A stretch of 64,000 nucleotides of DNA from Luteibacter sp. UNC138MFCol5.1 (GTDB lineage Bacteria; Pseudomonadota; Gammaproteobacteria; Xanthomonadales; Rhodanobacteraceae). Positions within the stretch are counted from its first letter, which is position 1. Each line of letters opens with the position of its first letter. The position numbers and the translations under genes were made by a program. The DNA is taken from NCBI RefSeq assembly GCF_900110505.1, contig NZ_FODZ01000001.1, positions 581,604 through 645,603 on the forward strand. Direction: 5' to 3'. The notes beneath the pieces were generated by a model. It ran no database searches, had not been told where the DNA came from, and saw nothing but the letters and a program-made list of their open reading frames with translations. Shown piece by piece: positions 17,791 to 28,844 of the stretch.

Positions 17791-20310
17791 TTACTGGCAG
17801 GCTTCGCAGTATTCGGGGTTCTCGAGCGAGCAGAACACCGCGGCTTCCGCCTGTTCCTGCGCGTCCTTCGACGGCGCGACGGGTGCCGGCGCGGCGGCCG
17901 CGGAGCTGACCGTCGTCTTCGCGATCCGGGTGGCCGGCCGCGAGCGCAGGTAGTAGGTCGTCTTGATGCCGGCCTTCCACGCGTACATGTACATGGACGA
18001 CAGCTGCCCGATGTTCGGGTTCTCCATGAACAGGTTCAGCGACTGGCTCTGGTCGATGTATGCGCCGCGCGCGGCGGCCAGGTCGATCAGGGCCTTCTGC
18101 GGCAGCTCCCACGTGGTGCGATACACCGCGCGCAGCTCGGCCGGGATCGCGGCGATGCCCTGCACGGAGCCTTCGGCCAGCTTGATCTGGTCGCGGATGT
18201 CCGCGGTCCACAGGCCGAGCGTCTTGAGCTCCTCGACGAGGTAGCGGTTGACGACGAGGAAGTCGCCCGACAGCGTCTCGCGCTTGAAGAGGTTGGACAC
18301 CTGCGGCTCGATGCATTCGTAGCAGCCGGCGATCGAGGCGATCGTCGCGGTCGGCGCGATGGCGATCAGCAGCGAGTTGCGCAGGCCCTTCGCCTTGATG
18401 TTCTCGCGTAGCTTCGCCCAGCGGTCGTCCTTTCCGGTCGGCGTCGCTGCCGGCCAGTAGTCGAACTGCAGCTCGCCGTTGGCGGCGCGGCTCTCGTCGA
18501 AGCCCGGGTGGGCGCCGTCGCGTTCGGCGATCTCGTTCGACATCGACAGCGCGTGGAAGTAGATCTCTTCCTGGATGCGCGTCGACAGCGCGCGTGCCTC
18601 GTCCGAATCGAACGGCAGGCGCAGTTTGAAGAAGACGTCCTGCAGGCCCATCACGCCGAGGCCGACCGGGCGCCACTTCAGGTTCGCCGTCTTCGCCGTG
18701 GCGATCGGATAGAAGTTCAGGTCGATCACGCGGTTGAGCTGGCGCACGGCGGTGCGCACGGTCGCGGCGAGCTTGTCGAAGTCGAACGCGCCGTCGACCA
18801 CATGGCGGGCGAGGTTCACGGAGCCGAGGTTGCACACCGCGGTCTCGTTCTCGTTGGTCACCTCGAGGATCTCGGTGCACAGGTTCGACAGGTGGATGAC
18901 GTTCTTCGCCAGCGCCGTCTGGTTGCTGGTGGCGTTCGAGCGGTCCTTGAACGTCATCCAGCCGTTACCCGTCTGCGCGAGCGAGCGCAGCATGCGGGCA
19001 TAGAGTTCGCGTGCCTTGATCGACTTGACGGCGAGGCCGTCGGCCTCCGCCTTCTCGTAGGCGGCGTCGAACGCCGGACCCCACGTGTCGACGAAGTGCG
19101 GCACGATCTTGGGATCGAACAGCGACCAGTCGCCGTCGGTCTCCACGCGGCGCATGAAGAGGTCGGGCACCCAGTTGGCGAGGTTGAGGTTGTGCGTGCG
19201 GCGCGCGTCGTCGCCGGTGTTCTCTCGCAGCTCGAGGAATTCCTCGATGTCGGCATGCCACGATTCGAGGTACACGCAGGCGGCGCCCTTGCGCTTGCCG
19301 CCCTGGTTCACGGCGGCGACGGAAGCGTCCAGCGTCTTCAGCCACGGCACGAGGCCGTTCGAATGACCGTTGGTGCCCTTGATCAGGGAGCCGCGCGAAC
19401 GGATGCGCGAGTAGGCGAGGCCGATGCCGCCGGCGAACTTGGACAGCTGCGCGACGTCGCCGTACTTGGCGTAGATCGACTCCAGCGCGTCCTGCGGCGA
19501 ATCGAGCAGGAAGCACGACGAGAGCTGCTCGTGCGCGGTGCCGGCGTTGAACAGCGTCGGCGAGCTGGCGAGGTATTCCAGCGACGAGAGCATGCGGTAC
19601 AGCTCGAGCGTCTCGGCCACGTCGTTGCCGCCGAGCGCGCACGCGATGCGCATGAAGAAGTACTGCGGCGTCTCGATGACGAAGCGCTTCGTCGGGTGGC
19701 GCAGCAGGTAGCGATCGTAGACCGTGCGCAGGCCGAAGTATTCGAAGCGGCGCGAGGCGGAGGTATCGACGGCGTCGTTGAGCTTGCGCGCGTTCACCTG
19801 CACGAAATCGCGGAGGCGCTCGTTGAGGATGCCCAGCTCGAAACCGGTCGAGATCGACTGCGAGAACGAGTGGATGTCCTGGCCCGACACTTCCTTGTCG
19901 ACGAAGGCGGCGAGCAGGCGCGCGGCGAGCTGGCCGTACTCCGGCTCCTCGGCGGTGAGCGCGGCGGCGGTACGGATCGAGAGCTGGTCGAGCTCCTGGG
20001 TGGTCGCGCCGTCGTAGAGGCCGCCGATCGTCTTCAGCGCCACGCGCATGGGGTCGACCGCGAACAGTCCGTCGGCGCTGCGCGTCACCGCGCGCACGAT
20101 CTTGTTCACGTCCACGGCTTCCTGGCCGCCGTTGCGCTTGGTCACGCGCATCTGGCCCGGGTTGTGCGGGGGTGTCAGGGTGAAGGCCGGCGGCGCGTCG
20201 TTGCGGTAGCCGGCGGCCGGCGCCGTGCCGGCGGCCGTGGTCGAAGTGGTGACGGCGGCGTCGGCCGTCTCGGTGCGCTCGCGCGCGGAGGAATCCATCG
20301 TGATCGTCAT
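17791..20310 (-). CDS. nrdA: Class I ribonucleotide reductase, alpha subunit
   Basis: Predicted 839 aa. An ATP-cone domain begins near RVTKRNGGQEAVDVNKIVRA. The catalytic barrel has the site cysteines (QLSSCFLLD and NLCTEILEV), the NLCTE Asn/Cys/Glu set, the PTATIASIAGCYECIEP loop and tyrosines of the radical path in SMYMYAWKAGIKTTYYLR. A C-terminal CxxC-like tail (PEYCEACQ) supplies reducing equivalents. Start at 20310 (MTITMDSS) was chosen from the protein sequence; 20298 is possible, and its first ~45 residues are a low-complexity extension. It is preceded by a cobalamin riboswitch, which predicts B12 repression. Confidence 0.95.
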   Translation of the reverse strand: MTITMDSSARERTETADAAVTTSTTAAGTAPAAGYRNDAPPAFTLTPPHNPGQMRVTKRNGGQEAVDVNKIVRAVTRSADGLFAVDPMRVALKTIGGLYDGATTQELDQLSIRTAAALTAEEPEYGQLAARLLAAFVDKEVSGQDIHSFSQSISTGFELGILNERLRDFVQVNARKLNDAVDTSASRRFEYFGLRTVYDRYLLRHPTKRFVIETPQYFFMRIACALGGNDVAETLELYRMLSSLEYLASSPTLFNAGTAHEQLSSCFLLDSPQDALESIYAKYGDVAQLSKFAGGIGLAYSRIRSRGSLIKGTNGHSNGLVPWLKTLDASVAAVNQGGKRKGAACVYLESWHADIEEFLELRENTGDDARRTHNLNLANWVPDLFMRRVETDGDWSLFDPKIVPHFVDTWGPAFDAAYEKAEADGLAVKSIKARELYARMLRSLAQTGNGWMTFKDRSNATSNQTALAKNVIHLSNLCTEILEVTNENETAVCNLGSVNLARHVVDGAFDFDKLAATVRTAVRQLNRVIDLNFYPIATAKTANLKWRPVGLGVMGLQDVFFKLRLPFDSDEARALSTRIQEEIYFHALSMSNEIAERDGAHPGFDESRAANGELQFDYWPAATPTGKDDRWAKLRENIKAKGLRNSLLIAIAPTATIASIAGCYECIEPQVSNLFKRETLSGDFLVVNRYLVEELKTLGLWTADIRDQIKLAEGSVQGIAAIPAELRAVYRTTWELPQKALIDLAAARGAYIDQSQSLNLFMENPNIGQLSSMYMYAWKAGIKTTYYLRSRPATRIAKTTVSSAAAAPAPVAPSKDAQEQAEAAVFCSLENPEYCEACQ

Positions 20311-20474
20311 TGGCGTGCCCCAGGGCCGTGTCCGGACTCCCGTTCCCTCGAACGGGTCTCGACGCGGTTCGGGCCGGGCGGAAAGGGTCGCGACGGAGCG
20401 CGCACGAAGGCGCTCCGGTCCGCGACGTGCCTCCCCGCGGAAGCCGTCACCACGAATCGGCGCCGCGCTGGGCA

Positions 20475-20662
20475 CCGATTGTCGGCAGGTCTTCGGACTC
20501 GTGGACGAGGGCCTTCGGGCCGACCTAGCCCGTCGCTTCCCAGCCCCCGGAGGGCCAGTGCTGATGACGGGGTCGTTTCCACTTACCGCTGCGGGGCAGT
20601 TCCGGATTCGCACCGGATTCCCTTTTAAGTCCGACGGGCAGTCGCGCCTCGCTGGACACCAA
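20475..20662 (-). promoter_or_regulatory. Cobalamin (B12) riboswitch upstream of nrdAB
   Basis: The minus strand carries the AdoCbl riboswitch core in order: AAAAGGGAATCCGGTGCGAA, then TCCGGAACTGCCCCGCAGCG with GGTAAGTGG, the B12-box region CAGCACTGGCCCTCCGGGGG, and the closing GAAGACCTGCC near 20480. These are the most conserved parts of the family. It lies between a TTGACC promoter (20694-20699) and nrdA, about 165 nt before its start. Rest of the 530-nt gap shows no gene. It predicts that high cobalamin shuts down nrdAB, normal where a B12-dependent reductase exists elsewhere in the genome. Confidence 0.93.
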
Positions 20663-20670
20663 CGCGACAC

Positions 20671-20699
20671 ACGATATAGGCGGACCTGCGGTGGGTCAA
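20671..20699 (-). promoter_or_regulatory. Promoter of the riboswitch-nrdAB transcript
   Basis: On the minus strand TTGACC (20694-20699) is followed after 17 bp by TATCGT (20671-20676); TATATC at a 15-bp spacing overlaps it. Transcription would begin just before the riboswitch. Confidence 0.5.
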
Positions 20700-20840
20700 C
20701 ACAAGATGTGGGGTCACCTGCCATGTCCCTGATACGCCGTGCCCTGCCGCCCTTCGCGCGATGTGAAGGTCGTCTACACAAAGTTGACCGGGGTCCGACG
20801 ATAAACTGTGAACTTCTTCTTGCGGACCCATAGAGGCCCG

Positions 20841-22775
20841 ATGCCCCCGTCGCTCGCGCTGCAGGACCACAGCCTCATCTCCCGGTCGCTCGATTCGCTT
20901 CCTTATGGATTCGTGGCGCTTTCTCCCGCCGGGGACATCCTGTACGCGAACGCGTGGGCCGCCGGCCGGATGCCCGAAGGGGGCTTCCTGTCGATGTGGA
21001 ACGCCGAGGGGCGCGAACGCGTCGAAGCGGCTCTGGCCGTGCCAGGCGAAGAGACCGCGCGCGGCTTCCAGATCGCGACGGCGACCGGCGGCCCGTGGCG
21101 GGTCGCTTTCGAAGCATGGAACGATCAGGCCCTCGGGCCGGTGGTGCTCGGGACCTTCCAGCCCGCGGGCGCCGTCGATGGTGGCTGGACCCAGGGCGAC
21201 GGCGACATGGCACTGGGGATCACCCACGGCCAGCTCCGCCAGGCCCAGAAGATGGACGCCATCGGCAAACTGACCGGCGGCGTCGCGCACGACTTCAACA
21301 ATCTGCTGCAGGTCATCAGCGGCAACCTCCAGCTGCTCGGGGCGGACATCGCCGGCAACGCGCGCGCCGAGCGCCGCGTCGCCAACGCCATGGCCGGCGT
21401 CACGCGCGGCACGAAGCTCGCCGCCCAGCTGCTCGCCTTCGGCCGACGCCAGCCGCTCGCGCCCAAGGTGGTGAACATCGGCCGCTTCGTCCGCGACATG
21501 GACGACCTGCTCCGGCGCGCGCTCGGCGAGGCCATCGAGGTGGAAACCGTGGTCGCGGGCGGCCTGTGGAACACGCTCATCGATCCGGGCAACGTGGAGA
21601 ACGCGCTGCTCAACCTGGCGATCAATGCCCGCGACGCGATGGAGGGGCAGGGCAAGCTCACGATCGAGGCCGGCAACGCGCTGCTGGACGCGACGTACGC
21701 GGACGCCCATGGCGACCTGCGTCCGGGCCAGTACGTGATGATCGCGGTCACCGATACGGGCACCGGCATTCCCCCGGAGATCATCGAGCAGGTCTTCGAA
21801 CCGTTCTTCACGACCAAGCCCGAAGGACGGGGCACGGGCCTCGGCCTGTCCATGGTCTACGGCTTCGTCAAGCAGTCCGGCGGTCACGTGAAGATCTACA
21901 GCGAACCCGGCCACGGCACCACCGTGAAGATCTACCTGCCGCGTTCGACGCAGAGCGAGGACCGCGTCGTCGCGGTCGAGGAGGAAGGCGTGCGTGGTGG
22001 TGACGAAACCGTGCTGGTCGTGGAAGACGACGACGCCGTGCGCGAGACCGTCGTCGGCATGCTCGGCGATCTCGGCTATCGCGTGCTCAAGGCGCGCGAC
22101 GCGCAGAGCGCGCTCTCGATCATCGAAAGCGGCATCGCGATCGATCTCCTGTTCACCGACGTCGTCATGCCCGGCACGCTGCGCAGCCCCGAGCTGGCGC
22201 GAAAGGCGGTCGAGCGGCAGCCGGGCATCGCCGTGCTCTTCACTTCCGGCTATACCGAGAACGCGATCGTCCACGGCGGCCGTCTCGACGAAGGCGTGGA
22301 GCTGCTGAGCAAGCCCTATACGCGCGACCAGCTCGCACGCCGCGTCCGCCACGTGCTTGCCACGCGGCAGCGCCCGGCGGATCCCATCGCGGCGGTGGCT
22401 CCGTCGGAATCGGACCGGGTCGCGCCACTGCGCGTGCTCGTGGTCGAGGACGACGCATTGATCCGCATGTCGATCAGCGAAATGCTCGAGAGCCGCGGGC
22501 ACATCGTCTTCGAGGCTGGCGACGGCACCGAGGCCACTCGGCTGCACGCGTCGGAGACGATCGATGTCCTGCTGGCCGACGTCGGCCTTCCCGGTATCAG
22601 CGGCGTCGAACTCGCCGCGCGACTTCGGAAATCCCAACCGACGCTTCCGGTGCTCTACGCCACGGGCGATCACCTCGCCAATGGCGTCGTCCGCGACGAG
22701 CGCACGGCGATCATCGTGAAACCGTATGGCGTCGCGGATCTCATGCAGGCGATCGACCGCATCGCGCGTCGTTGA
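20841..22775 (+). CDS. Soluble hybrid histidine kinase with two receiver domains
   Basis: Predicted 644 aa, no TM segment. A PAS-like domain at residues 10-125 is followed by HisKA with the phospho-His in [20 protein letters not shown], and a HATPase domain (N box [14 protein letters not shown]1 TDTGTGIP, G2 [13 protein letters not shown]). Two receivers follow: LVVEDDDAV with Asp in FTDVVMPG, and LVVEDDALI with Asp in LADVGLPG. Both keep the conserved Lys. This architecture is common in cytosolic sensor/phosphorelay proteins. ATG at 20841 has GAGG six nt upstream and is preferred to a GTG at 20808. Output partner unknown. Confidence 0.9.
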   Translation: MPPSLALQDHSLISRSLDSLPYGFVALSPAGDILYANAWAAGRMPEGGFLSMWNAEGRERVEAALAVPGEETARGFQIATATGGPWRVAFEAWNDQALGPVVLGTFQPAGAVDGGWTQGDGDMALGITHGQLRQAQKMDAIGKLTGGVAHDFNNLLQVISGNLQLLGADIAGNARAERRVANAMAGVTRGTKLAAQLLAFGRRQPLAPKVVNIGRFVRDMDDLLRRALGEAIEVETVVAGGLWNTLIDPGNVENALLNLAINARDAMEGQGKLTIEAGNALLDATYADAHGDLRPGQYVMIAVTDTGTGIPPEIIEQVFEPFFTTKPEGRGTGLGLSMVYGFVKQSGGHVKIYSEPGHGTTVKIYLPRSTQSEDRVVAVEEEGVRGGDETVLVVEDDDAVRETVVGMLGDLGYRVLKARDAQSALSIIESGIAIDLLFTDVVMPGTLRSPELARKAVERQPGIAVLFTSGYTENAIVHGGRLDEGVELLSKPYTRDQLARRVRHVLATRQRPADPIAAVAPSESDRVAPLRVLVVEDDALIRMSISEMLESRGHIVFEAGDGTEATRLHASETIDVLLADVGLPGISGVELAARLRKSQPTLPVLYATGDHLANGVVRDERTAIIVKPYGVADLMQAIDRIARR

Positions 22776-22786
22776 GGCATTCTCAT

Positions 22787-22812
22787 CGCGGTGGGAGCGT
22801 GCTCCCACCGCG
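22787..22812. terminator. 12-bp perfect hairpin between convergent genes
   Basis: CGCGGTGGGAGC (22787-22798) and GCTCCCACCGCG (22801-22812) are perfectly complementary with 2 nt between. It lies between the hybrid kinase stop and the SDR stop. No T tract flanks it, so it may be a REP-type element with the GTGGGAGC core rather than a strict intrinsic terminator. Confidence 0.55.
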
Positions 22813-22828
22813 GCTTAGCCACTGTTCC

Positions 22829-23737
22829 TCAGGGCAACATGTGCCCGCCGGTCACGCCATACGTCTCGCCCGTGATGAAGCTGGCTTCCTGGCTCGCCAG
22901 CAGCACGTAGACGGGCGCGCATTCCACCGGCTGTCCGGGCCGCTTGAGCGGCACGTTCTTGCCGAATTCGACGACTTTCTCCTGCGGCTGACCGCCACTC
23001 GGCTGCAGCGGCGTCCACACCGGACCGGGGGCGACCGCGTTCACGCGGATGCCTTTCTCGGCCGCCTGCTTCGCCAATGCCTTGGTGAACGCCACGATGG
23101 ACGCCTTCGTCTGCGCGTAGTCGAGCAGGATATCGGACGGCTCATAGGCCTGGATCGACGCGGTGTTCACGATCGCGGCCCCGGGCGGCATGTGCGGCAT
23201 GGCGGCCTTGGTGAGCCAGAACAGCGCGAAGACGTTCGTGCGGAAGGTCGACTCGAACGACTCGCTGTCGAGCTCGTCGATCGACTTCGCGAACTGCTGG
23301 CGACCTGCCACGTTCGCGAGGATGTCGAGGCCGCCGAGCTCCTTCACGGTGGTCGCGACCAGTTCCTTGCAGAAGGCCTCGTCGGCGAGATCGCCGGGCA
23401 CGCCGATGATCGTATGACCCTCGCCGCTCAGCAGGGCGATGACCTCGTCGGCGTCCTTCTGTTCTTCCGGCAGGTAGTTGATGACGACATCCGCGCCTTC
23501 GCGCGCGAACGCGATGGCGGCAGCGCGACCGATGCCGGAATCGCCGCCGGTGACCAGCGCCTTCCGGCCCTTCAGGCGTCCGTTGCCTCGGTAACTGGTC
23601 TCGCCGTGGTCCGGCTTGGGCACCATTTCCCGCGCGAGGCCGGGTACCGGCTGCGGCTGCTTGGAGAAATCGGGCTGCGGATACTGCGTGCGTGGATCGC
23701 GCATCGCGTACGGATCGCTGGCGGCTGCTTTCGACAT
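22829..23737 (-). CDS. SDR family oxidoreductase (YghA-like)
   Basis: Predicted 302 aa. A ~55-residue N-terminal extension rich in Pro/Gln precedes the Rossmann fold, as in YghA/YhxC-type SDRs. ALVTGGDSGIGRAAAIAF binds NAD(P), IVNTASIQAYEP carries the catalytic Ser region and DYAQTKASIVAFTKAL the YxxxK pair. The C-terminus ITGETYGVTGGHML is usual. Relatives act on aldehydes or sugars and are frequently stress-induced, but no substrate can be given. Single gene on the minus strand. Confidence 0.88.
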   Translation of the reverse strand: MSKAAASDPYAMRDPRTQYPQPDFSKQPQPVPGLAREMVPKPDHGETSYRGNGRLKGRKALVTGGDSGIGRAAAIAFAREGADVVINYLPEEQKDADEVIALLSGEGHTIIGVPGDLADEAFCKELVATTVKELGGLDILANVAGRQQFAKSIDELDSESFESTFRTNVFALFWLTKAAMPHMPPGAAIVNTASIQAYEPSDILLDYAQTKASIVAFTKALAKQAAEKGIRVNAVAPGPVWTPLQPSGGQPQEKVVEFGKNVPLKRPGQPVECAPVYVLLASQEASFITGETYGVTGGHMLP

Positions 23738-23818
23738 GGGGGAAGCCTCGGGGTCGTGGGGAGGAGGCCTTCCTGTTTACGTGCCGGGACGTCCATGTCC
23801 CGTCCACGTCGTGTCATG

Positions 23819-24331
23819 TCATTTGCCCATGCCGAGCATGCCCTTGCCCTGCTTGAGGACGGCGTCGCAGACCTTGCGCGTCAGCTGGGCCTTCACGTCG
23901 CCCGCGCCGCCGGTGGCGCCACCCGCGCTGCCAAGATCGAGCGTCTTGCCGCCGGACGTCCGCAGCAGGCCCTTCGCGCCGTCGAGATACCCCTTGTCCT
24001 GGGTAGGCGCCGCCGCGGAGCTGCCCTCGGTGGGCTTGGGCGCGCTGCGGTTCTGCACGTCGCCGGTGGGAATGCCGTCGGCACCGTCGCTCCCGGCGTG
24101 AGTGCCCAGCTTGCCGAGCAACTGGTCCTTGATGCCCGACGCGCCGCTGTCGCCGCCCAGGTAATTGTTCGTCACGCAGTACTGCAGGATGCCGGCGGCG
24201 TTGCCCTTGCTGGCCGAGGTCAGCGAGCCGCCTCCACCCATCATCCCCTTGAGGCTATCGAGTTGCCCGGCGGTCGCGGGCAGGGCGGCGCAGGCGGAGG
24301 CGAGGGCGATCCCGGCGATCAGCGTCTTCAT
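23819..24331 (-). CDS. DUF2501 domain secreted protein (YjjA-like)
   Basis: Predicted 170 aa. The signal peptide MKTLIAGIALASACAALPAT is followed by a Gly/Ser-rich segment (QLDSLKGMMGGGG), then ILQYCVTNNYLGGDSGASGI with a conserved Cys; a second Cys lies near the C-terminus (LTRKVCDAVLK), so a disulfide is possible. This matches the DUF2501 pattern, function unknown. An Ala/Pro/Ser-rich insert separates the two conserved parts. GGAG lies six nt before the ATG at 24331. A far longer upstream frame is Arg-rich and not credible. Confidence 0.8.
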   Translation of the reverse strand: MKTLIAGIALASACAALPATAGQLDSLKGMMGGGGSLTSASKGNAAGILQYCVTNNYLGGDSGASGIKDQLLGKLGTHAGSDGADGIPTGDVQNRSAPKPTEGSSAAAPTQDKGYLDGAKGLLRTSGGKTLDLGSAGGATGGAGDVKAQLTRKVCDAVLKQGKGMLGMGK

Positions 24332-24451
24332 GGCGTGCTCCATGGTCGAAGGTGCGGATGGGATACCGCGTCGCGCGTTAGATGGATGTATGGACGGCCA
24401 CGCCGCCGCGTTATGCTCGACGACGACCGAAGATGAAAAAAGGCCCCCGCC

Positions 24452-27004
24452 TTGCGCAAACGCCATGTCGCCCTCGCTGGCGCACTGCTCGTCCTGTCGC
24501 CCCTCGCCACCGCGGCGGTCACGCTGTCCCTGCCACGCGTCGAGCGCAGCGACACCCCCGGTTACGTCGATGTCTCCGCACCGCGCTTCTCGTGGGTCGT
24601 GCGCGACCACCGGAACGGCACCGTGCAGCTGGGCTATCGCATCGTGGTATCGGCCGGGGGCGGCATCGTATGGGATAGCGGCGAGGTCGACGATCCCCGA
24701 TCGTTCGACATCGCGTATGCGGGACCCATGCTGAAACCAGGCACACGCTATACATGGCGAGTCGCGGTCCGCACGAACCACGGTAAGGCCGAGGCGTCGT
24801 CGTATTTCGACACGGCGCTGGACGAGCCGGGCTGGCGCGGCGCGCGATGGATCGGCAAGCCCGCCGACACATTGCCCGCGCCGCTGCTGCGAAAGCCGTT
24901 CGCGATCGACGGCGTGGTCGAGCGCGCGACGCTGTACGTCGCCGCCGGCGGCTACGCGGACGTCGCGATCGACGGCCAGCCCGTCAGCGACGCCGTGCTG
25001 TCGCCGGGGTTCACCGACTATGGGAAGCGTGTCGAGGTGGTCGCGCACGATGTGTCCCTCGCGCCCGGCGACCACACCCTCACCGCGGAGCTCGGGCGGG
25101 GCTTCTACGGCCTGACCAACGTCAACGTGTGGCATTGGGAGAAGGCGCCCTGGCACGGCAAGCCGAGGATCCGCGCGTTGCTTCGGGTGCGTTACGAGGA
25201 CGGCCGCAGCGAAGACGTCGTCACGGACGAAAGCTGGCAGGTGGCGGACGGTCCGACGCGCCTGGACGACCTCTACGGCGGCGAAACGTACGATGCGCGC
25301 GCCGCTACGCCAGCGCGATGGTCGGCTGCCGCCGCGCTACCCGCGCCCGCGGGACGCCTCGTCGCGCAGACCGAGCAACCGATCCGCGTGATCGAGACGC
25401 TGAAAGCGAGCGAGGTCACGGAGCCCGTGCCCGGAACCTACGTCGTCGCTTTCCCGCGCGTCATCGCGGGATGGGCGACGTTCGACCTGAGTGGTCCGGC
25501 GGGCACGACGGTCGTCGCGCATTACGGGGAGACGCTCGCGCCCGACGGCACCGTGCAATGGCGTGACGAACACCACTACGTGAAAGGCGACTTCCAGACG
25601 GACCGGATCACGCTCGCTGGCGGCCCTCTGCGCTGGCATCCGAAGTTCTCGTACAAGGGCTTCCGCTACGTGCAACTCGAAGGCTGGCCGGGAGGCAAGC
25701 CACGGCCTGAGGCCATCACGGCGCAGGTGGTCCACACCGACGTCGCGATCACCGGGCGCTTCGACAGCTCGAACGCGCTGCTGAACTGGATCCATCGCGC
25801 CACCGTCGACACGATGCTGAACAACCTCCACGGCATCCCGACAGATACACCGATGTACGAGAAGAACGGCTGGACCGGCGACGGCATGCTCGCGGCGGAC
25901 ATGTTCCTGCGCAACGTCGACGCCGATCGTCTGCTCGCGAAATGGGTGCGCGACATCGCGGACACGCGCAACGCCGAAGGGGCGCCGCTGCTCATCGCAC
26001 CGAACCCGGGCTGGGGCACGGGCCGGGCACCGACCTGGCACTCGGCCTATGTGTTCGTGCCGTGGTCCTTGTGGATGTTCGCGGGCGATCGTCGGCCGAT
26101 CGACGAGCACATCGACGGCATCGCACGCTATGTGGCGCTGGAGGATGCGCGTTCGCCGGGCGGCATCGCGGATACCGACCTCGGCGACTGGGTCAGTCCG
26201 GAGAGCGATCCGGGCGGCGGCAACGCGCCGGAAGACAAGCGGATCGCCGCCACGGCCTATCTCTACGGCATGGAAAAGACGACCGCCGCGATGCTGAGGC
26301 TCACCGGCAACGAAGCCGGGGCCCGCGCGTTCGACGCGAAGGCGGCGCGCGTGCGTGACGCGTTCAACGCGCGCTTCCTCGATCGCGAGGCCGCGCGCTA
26401 CCGGGGTGAGGGCGACGATGGTTATCGGCAGGCGCACAACCTGCTCGCGCTGGCGTTCGGTCTCGTGCCCGACGATCTGCGGGCGCGGGTGGCCGATGGC
26501 GTCGCCGCCGATGCGAGAGCGCGCGGCGACCACCTCAGCACCGGTGCGCTCGCGACGAAGGTCATCCTTCCGGTGCTCACCGCCACCGGACACCAGGACG
26601 AAGCATGGGCGATCGCCACGCAGGTGACGTTCCCGAGCTGGGGATTCTGGCGAGCGAACGGCGCGACGAGCCTCTGGGAACACTGGAAGCTCGCCTCGCG
26701 CTCGCGCGGCCATTACTTCCTCGGCACGATCGACGACTGGCTCTACGGCGACGTCGCCGGCCTGCGTCCGCTCGAACCGGGCTGGCGCCGTTTCGAAGTG
26801 CGGCCGCAGTTGACGGCATTCCTCGACCACGCCTCGGCCAGCGTGATGACGCCGCATGGCGAGGCATCGGTCGCGTGGCGCAAGACGCGCGGCAAGGTGG
26901 AGGCGGATGTCGTGGTACCGGTCGGCACCGAGGCTACCATCGTGCTGCCCGGGGCGCCGGATCGCGTCGTCGGCGCGGGCAGGCATCACCTCGCCTCGCG
27001 TTGA
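24452..27004 (+). CDS. Alpha-L-rhamnosidase, GH78 family
   Basis: Predicted 850 aa secreted enzyme. Residues 1-22 are a signal peptide. A fibronectin-like region ([20 protein letters not shown]) is followed by two rhamnosidase beta domains ([12 protein letters not shown]) and the (alpha/alpha)6 catalytic domain, where [20 protein letters not shown] and [20 protein letters not shown] correspond to the conserved GH78 acidic and aromatic active-site motifs. The enzyme releases L-rhamnose from plant glycosides or rhamnose polysaccharides. The start is TTG, with AAGG upstream and the signal peptide beginning there. No rhamnose catabolic genes are adjacent. Confidence 0.88.
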   Translation: MRKRHVALAGALLVLSPLATAAVTLSLPRVERSDTPGYVDVSAPRFSWVVRDHRNGTVQLGYRIVVSAGGGIVWDSGEVDDPRSFDIAYAGPMLKPGTRYTWRVAVRTNHGKAEASSYFDTALDEPGWRGARWIGKPADTLPAPLLRKPFAIDGVVERATLYVAAGGYADVAIDGQPVSDAVLSPGFTDYGKRVEVVAHDVSLAPGDHTLTAELGRGFYGLTNVNVWHWEKAPWHGKPRIRALLRVRYEDGRSEDVVTDESWQVADGPTRLDDLYGGETYDARAATPARWSAAAALPAPAGRLVAQTEQPIRVIETLKASEVTEPVPGTYVVAFPRVIAGWATFDLSGPAGTTVVAHYGETLAPDGTVQWRDEHHYVKGDFQTDRITLAGGPLRWHPKFSYKGFRYVQLEGWPGGKPRPEAITAQVVHTDVAITGRFDSSNALLNWIHRATVDTMLNNLHGIPTDTPMYEKNGWTGDGMLAADMFLRNVDADRLLAKWVRDIADTRNAEGAPLLIAPNPGWGTGRAPTWHSAYVFVPWSLWMFAGDRRPIDEHIDGIARYVALEDARSPGGIADTDLGDWVSPESDPGGGNAPEDKRIAATAYLYGMEKTTAAMLRLTGNEAGARAFDAKAARVRDAFNARFLDREAARYRGEGDDGYRQAHNLLALAFGLVPDDLRARVADGVAADARARGDHLSTGALATKVILPVLTATGHQDEAWAIATQVTFPSWGFWRANGATSLWEHWKLASRSRGHYFLGTIDDWLYGDVAGLRPLEPGWRRFEVRPQLTAFLDHASASVMTPHGEASVAWRKTRGKVEADVVVPVGTEATIVLPGAPDRVVGAGRHHLASR

Positions 27005-27059
27005 TCGCGCGCCGTTACGATCGACCACGCCGGCTCATGATCTGAAGAAGGAACCCAGG

Positions 27060-28736
27060 ATGCTCCACCCTCCGAGCTACGTCCACGGCGCGAGCGATAC
27101 GCCCCTCCTGGGCGAAACCGTCGGCGCGCTTCTCGACCGCATCGTCGCCCGCTGGCCTGAACGCCCCGCACTCGTCGTGCGCGCCCAGGGCATTCGCTGG
27201 ACTTACGCGCGGTTCGCGGAGGAGGTGGAGCGGGTCGCCGCCGGGCTGCTCGCGCTGGGCCTCGAGCCAGGCGACCGGGTGGGCATCTGGGCGCCGAACC
27301 GCGCCGAGTGGGTCGTCGCGCAGTTCGCCGCGCCCAAGGCCGGCCTCATCCTCGTCAACATCAATCCCGCCTATCGCTCGCACGAGCTGGCGTATTCGCT
27401 CAACAAGGTCGCCTGTCGCACACTGATCCTTCCGCGCAACTTCAAGACGTCGCATTACCTGGAGATCCTGCTCGGCCTCGCGCCCGAACTGGCGACCGCA
27501 CCGGCGGGCCGCTGGCGCGCCGCCGCTCTGCCCGACCTGCGCCACGTGATCCTGCTCGACGACGAGGCCGCGCCCGGCACGCTGCGCTGGCAGGACATCG
27601 CAGCGGACGCGGCGGCGCGTGAGCGGCTGGCCGTGGAGGCGGCGCTGTCGTTCGACGACCCGGTCAACATCCAGTTCACCTCGGGCACGACGGGCGCGCC
27701 GAAGGGGGCAACGCTCACGCACCACAACATCGTCAACAACGGCTTCTTCATCGGCGAAGCGATGCGCCTCACCGAGGAAGACCGCCTGTGCATTCCCGTG
27801 CCGTTCTATCACTGCTTCGGCATGGTGCTGGGCAATCTCGCCTGCGTGACGCACGGCGCCTGCATGGTGATCCCGGGAGAAGGTTTCGACGTGCTCGCGA
27901 CGCTCGAAACCGTCGCCGAGGAACGCTGCACCGCCCTCCACGGCGTGCCGACGATGTTCATCGCCGAACTGGAACATCCCCGCTTCCGCGAGTTCGACCT
28001 CACGAGCCTGCGCACCGGGATCATGGCGGGTTCGCCATGCCCGATCGAAGTGATGCGCCGGGTGGTCCGCGACATGCACATGGCGGACGTGACCATCGCC
28101 TACGGCATGACGGAAACCAGCCCCGTCAGCTTCCAGACGGTGACGGACGACCCGCTGGACCTGCGCGTATCGACGGTCGGCCGCGTCCATCCGCATGTGG
28201 AAGTGAAGATCGTGGACGAGGCGGGTCGCGTCGTTCCGCGCGGCACGCCCGGAGAGCTGCTGACGCGCGGCTATTCCGTGATGCGCGGTTACTGGAACGA
28301 CGACGAGAACACGCGACGCGCGCTGGACGACGCGCGCTGGATGCACACCGGCGACCTGGCCGTGCTCGACGACGACGGCTACTGCAGCATCGTCGGGCGC
28401 CTGAAGGACATGATCATCCGTGGCGGCGAGAACATATATCCACGCGAAATCGAGGAGTTCCTCTACGGACACCCCGACATTCAGGACGTGCAGGTCTTCG
28501 GCGTGCCCGACGCGAAGTTCGGCGAGCAGGTCTGCGCGTGGATCCGCATGCGCGACGGCGCGCGACTGACGGTCGCCTCGGTGCAGGATTACTGCCGTCG
28601 GCACCTCGCGTACTTCAAGGTGCCGCACTACGTACGGTTCGTCGACGCCTTTCCCATGACCGTGACGGGCAAGGTACAGAAGTACCTGATGCGTGAGGCG
28701 ATGGTGGCGGAACTCGCGCGGACGGCAGCGCCCTAG
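27060..28736 (+). CDS. AMP-binding acyl-CoA synthetase (fatty acid CoA ligase)
   Basis: Predicted 558 aa adenylate-forming ligase. The ATP motif [18 protein letters not shown], the A5 motif [15 protein letters not shown], the A7 motif [20 protein letters not shown] and the hinge [20 protein letters not shown] are all intact, and the catalytic Lys is in [11 protein letters not shown]. It activates a carboxylic acid, probably medium- to long-chain fatty acid, to the CoA thioester. AAGGA lies seven nt before the ATG. It follows the rhamnosidase by 55 nt but shares no obvious pathway. Exact chain length unknown. Confidence 0.9.
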   Translation: MLHPPSYVHGASDTPLLGETVGALLDRIVARWPERPALVVRAQGIRWTYARFAEEVERVAAGLLALGLEPGDRVGIWAPNRAEWVVAQFAAPKAGLILVNINPAYRSHELAYSLNKVACRTLILPRNFKTSHYLEILLGLAPELATAPAGRWRAAALPDLRHVILLDDEAAPGTLRWQDIAADAAARERLAVEAALSFDDPVNIQFTSGTTGAPKGATLTHHNIVNNGFFIGEAMRLTEEDRLCIPVPFYHCFGMVLGNLACVTHGACMVIPGEGFDVLATLETVAEERCTALHGVPTMFIAELEHPRFREFDLTSLRTGIMAGSPCPIEVMRRVVRDMHMADVTIAYGMTETSPVSFQTVTDDPLDLRVSTVGRVHPHVEVKIVDEAGRVVPRGTPGELLTRGYSVMRGYWNDDENTRRALDDARWMHTGDLAVLDDDGYCSIVGRLKDMIIRGGENIYPREIEEFLYGHPDIQDVQVFGVPDAKFGEQVCAWIRMRDGARLTVASVQDYCRRHLAYFKVPHYVRFVDAFPMTVTGKVQKYLMREAMVAELARTAAP

Positions 28737-28844
28737 CCGGGGAAGTGCGATGCGAAAGATGCACAGCCCTCCACCCGGGATTCACGCGCCGGCCTCATCG
28801 CCTGGTGCAACGTAAGGCATCCGGTGTCGGCAGGAGCAACCCAG

